From contig NC_092572.1 of NCBI RefSeq assembly GCF_037975245.1, positions 22,676,489-22,736,488 on the forward strand: a DNA stretch of 60,000 nucleotides, given 5' to 3'. The stretch is from Apostichopus japonicus (taxonomy: Eukaryota > Echinodermata > Holothuroidea > Aspidochirotida > Stichopodidae). A program made the translations under genes and the position numbers. This document shows positions 58,365 to 60,000 of the stretch, piece after piece. The notes beneath the pieces are model-generated. The model saw only the letters and a program-made list of their open reading frames with translations, did not search any database and had not been told where the DNA came from. How positions within the stretch are numbered: the first letter of the stretch is position 1; every line of letters starts with the position of its first letter.

Positions 58365-59155
58365 AATGAATCTCGTCCTAAACTTATAAAATATATATAG
58401 AGGGTTTCTTTCCATGGTTGCTATGACAACATTTGAACACAGATTCGCTTGTTGATTGATTTGTAGCTTTTGTCGGCTCTGCTTTTTATATGAACAACTT
58501 TTCTTCAATACAGAGATTATACTGGTCGGAACTGCCCTTATATATATTCGAGTGTACCTTGCCTTGAAGCTTCCACTATCGATATATACGGTTGTCTCTT
58601 GCGAGTAGTGACCTTTACTTTGTATATTATATCGCTGGGGAGACATTCTCCGGACAGTGGTCAGTCGCTCTTTTTTTTCTGCAATTGCAAGTTATTTCCC
58701 TGGTCTCCGGGTTAGCTTTTGTTATGATTTGTCATTGCGGGTTTTATTATTCGCCACCTACTCCTCATACAGCTATAGCCAATAATGATGCTCTTTTAAA
58801 ATATCTTGTGTAAGGCATGGTCAAAAGGGAAATGATTTTATACCAGTTTCACAAACTGCGCACCCACATTGGTCTTTAACGCTTCTGCTATATTGTGGGG
58901 TGTTACCATATACTTTATCAGGCTTTGTTCTTTTTCTTCTTTTTCTGGGTATTGTTGTTGCTCTTCGGTGTGAATTTAGTTTCCTCCTTGTATCCAGCTC
59001 TCCGGAGGGCTGTATTGTAGACCGGTGCTGCTTCTTTAAAAGTATCATAGCTTGATGAGAGGGTAGAGGATCCTTTGGTGCTGGCTTGTGGCAAGCCCTT
59101 TGTGATACATGGAGGGTGGTTATAATATCGGTTGATGAAGACTTGATATGAGTAT
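58365..59155 (-). pseudogene. Degraded retroelement ORF (RT-type element with GIY-YIG-like end), unit 3
   Basis: Almost base-for-base copy of 50,330-51,120, including its frameshifts and stops. The element was therefore already dead when the segment was duplicated. Confidence 0.6.
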
Positions 59156-59159
59156 AGAG

Positions 59160-60000
59160 TCATAGATACAGCGCGCCCTCTACTAAAGTTTGCAGCATAT
59201 CAACTACTTGAATTAACAGATTGCAATCATAGAGGCTGATGTGTGCGAGAAAGTGGACGGGGGGGGACTGGGTTGGAGGGGGGGGGCTTTTATTCAAATT
59301 CAGTTAGGGCGTTAAAAATCATCGAGTGTTAGACTAGTGTCACTAATGTCACATGGCAACTCTTACATCAAAACAATTAGCAGCGAAAATCCCAAGAATT
59401 GTAGCGTCAGATCGTAAGCGAAACACACATAAAATATCTAGAATATTTAAACTTGAAGCTATATCTAGTAAATAAATAACTGAAACATACACATGCAGTT
59501 TACAGCAGTCCTTGCACTGAACAATTTTGTTTGCTTATATTTACAAAGTAATATATCTTCAATCCGAGATATTAGCCAACCCTTTATATTTTGGCTAAAG
59601 TTTATCCTTTTGTAAAGCTGTACCCTTATGTTTTTTTTTCTCAGTATAGTGGCCAAAATTGTGACTTTTGGATATGTTTCCAAAATCATGACGGAAGGGC
59701 TTTTATGTAATTAACTTACATGGTTCATCCACCGTCCTGAATCACTCATATTCATATTGATATGATCGTTATGCACCAGCCATTCCTCTCGCTACGTACC
59801 CTCATATTGTTACCGTAGTATCAATAAAACAGATATCTTTCTCTGTTATAATATACTGCTGAACATTCAGGCGCTTAATGTAAATCTTACAATATGTTTC
59901 GGTTTCATGAATAGTAAAACACGGATGATATTAATCTACTCTCATTGTTATTGAAGGGCTGAAAATTATATTGCAACTAAACTACTACAAAAATCGATGA
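59160..60000. other. Segmental-duplication DNA continuing past the window
   Basis: Near-identical to 51,125-51,969 up to the last base (GGGCTGAAAATTATATTGCA), so the duplicated segment continues to the right. By analogy a further lectin gene would lie on the minus strand about 3-7 kb beyond the edge. Confidence 0.7.

Overview
The window is animal nuclear DNA. Genes are split by GT-AG introns, and the AT-rich intergenic DNA is full of minisatellites, microsatellites, fold-back elements, a tRNA-derived SINE and degraded retroelements. There is one pro-orthologue of the vertebrate pair USP25/USP28, next to a tandem cluster of secreted C-type lectin genes. This combination suggests a marine invertebrate, most likely a non-vertebrate deuterostome such as an echinoderm. 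That placement is inference; no species marker was seen.

Region 1, about 1-32,300, plus strand: a ubiquitin-specific protease of the USP25/28 family. Twenty coding exons between 4598 and 32257 join in frame into 1055 residues plus a stop, close to the usual family length. It has a UBA-like segment, a SUMO-interacting motif, a ubiquitin-interacting motif, a complete USP catalytic core (Cys codon 9375-9377, His codon 22825-22827) and the helical C-terminal region. The first N-terminal residues come from an upstream exon; 1158-1205 is a weak candidate. Most large introns carry their own private tandem array. In three introns the repeat unit contains the gene's own splice junction with part of the neighbouring exon. 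The intron 18486-19511 consists almost entirely of repeats of its own 5' and 3' junctions.

Region 2, about 32,300-40,270: no recognised gene. It holds minisatellites, including about 50 copies of a 40-bp unit at 35,310-37,435, and short inverted-repeat elements in pairs.

Region 3, about 40,280-60,000, minus strand: a large tandem segmental duplication with a step of about 8.0 kb (about 9.6 kb in the first, insertion-bearing unit). Each unit carries a gene for a secreted protein: signal-peptide exon, Cys-containing segment, Thr/Ser-rich linker and C-type lectin-like domain. Two copies are complete (46,085-49,937 and 54,928-57,946). A third survives only as its signal-peptide exon (40,281-40,350). 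Flanking homology at the right edge suggests another copy beyond the window. The 5' halves of the two full genes and their upstream DNA are nearly identical, while the lectin-domain exons differ more. The units also carry remnants of a reverse-transcriptase retroelement with a GIY-YIG-like C-terminus.

Most long open frames in the window come from tandem arrays whose unit length is a multiple of three. They are not genes.
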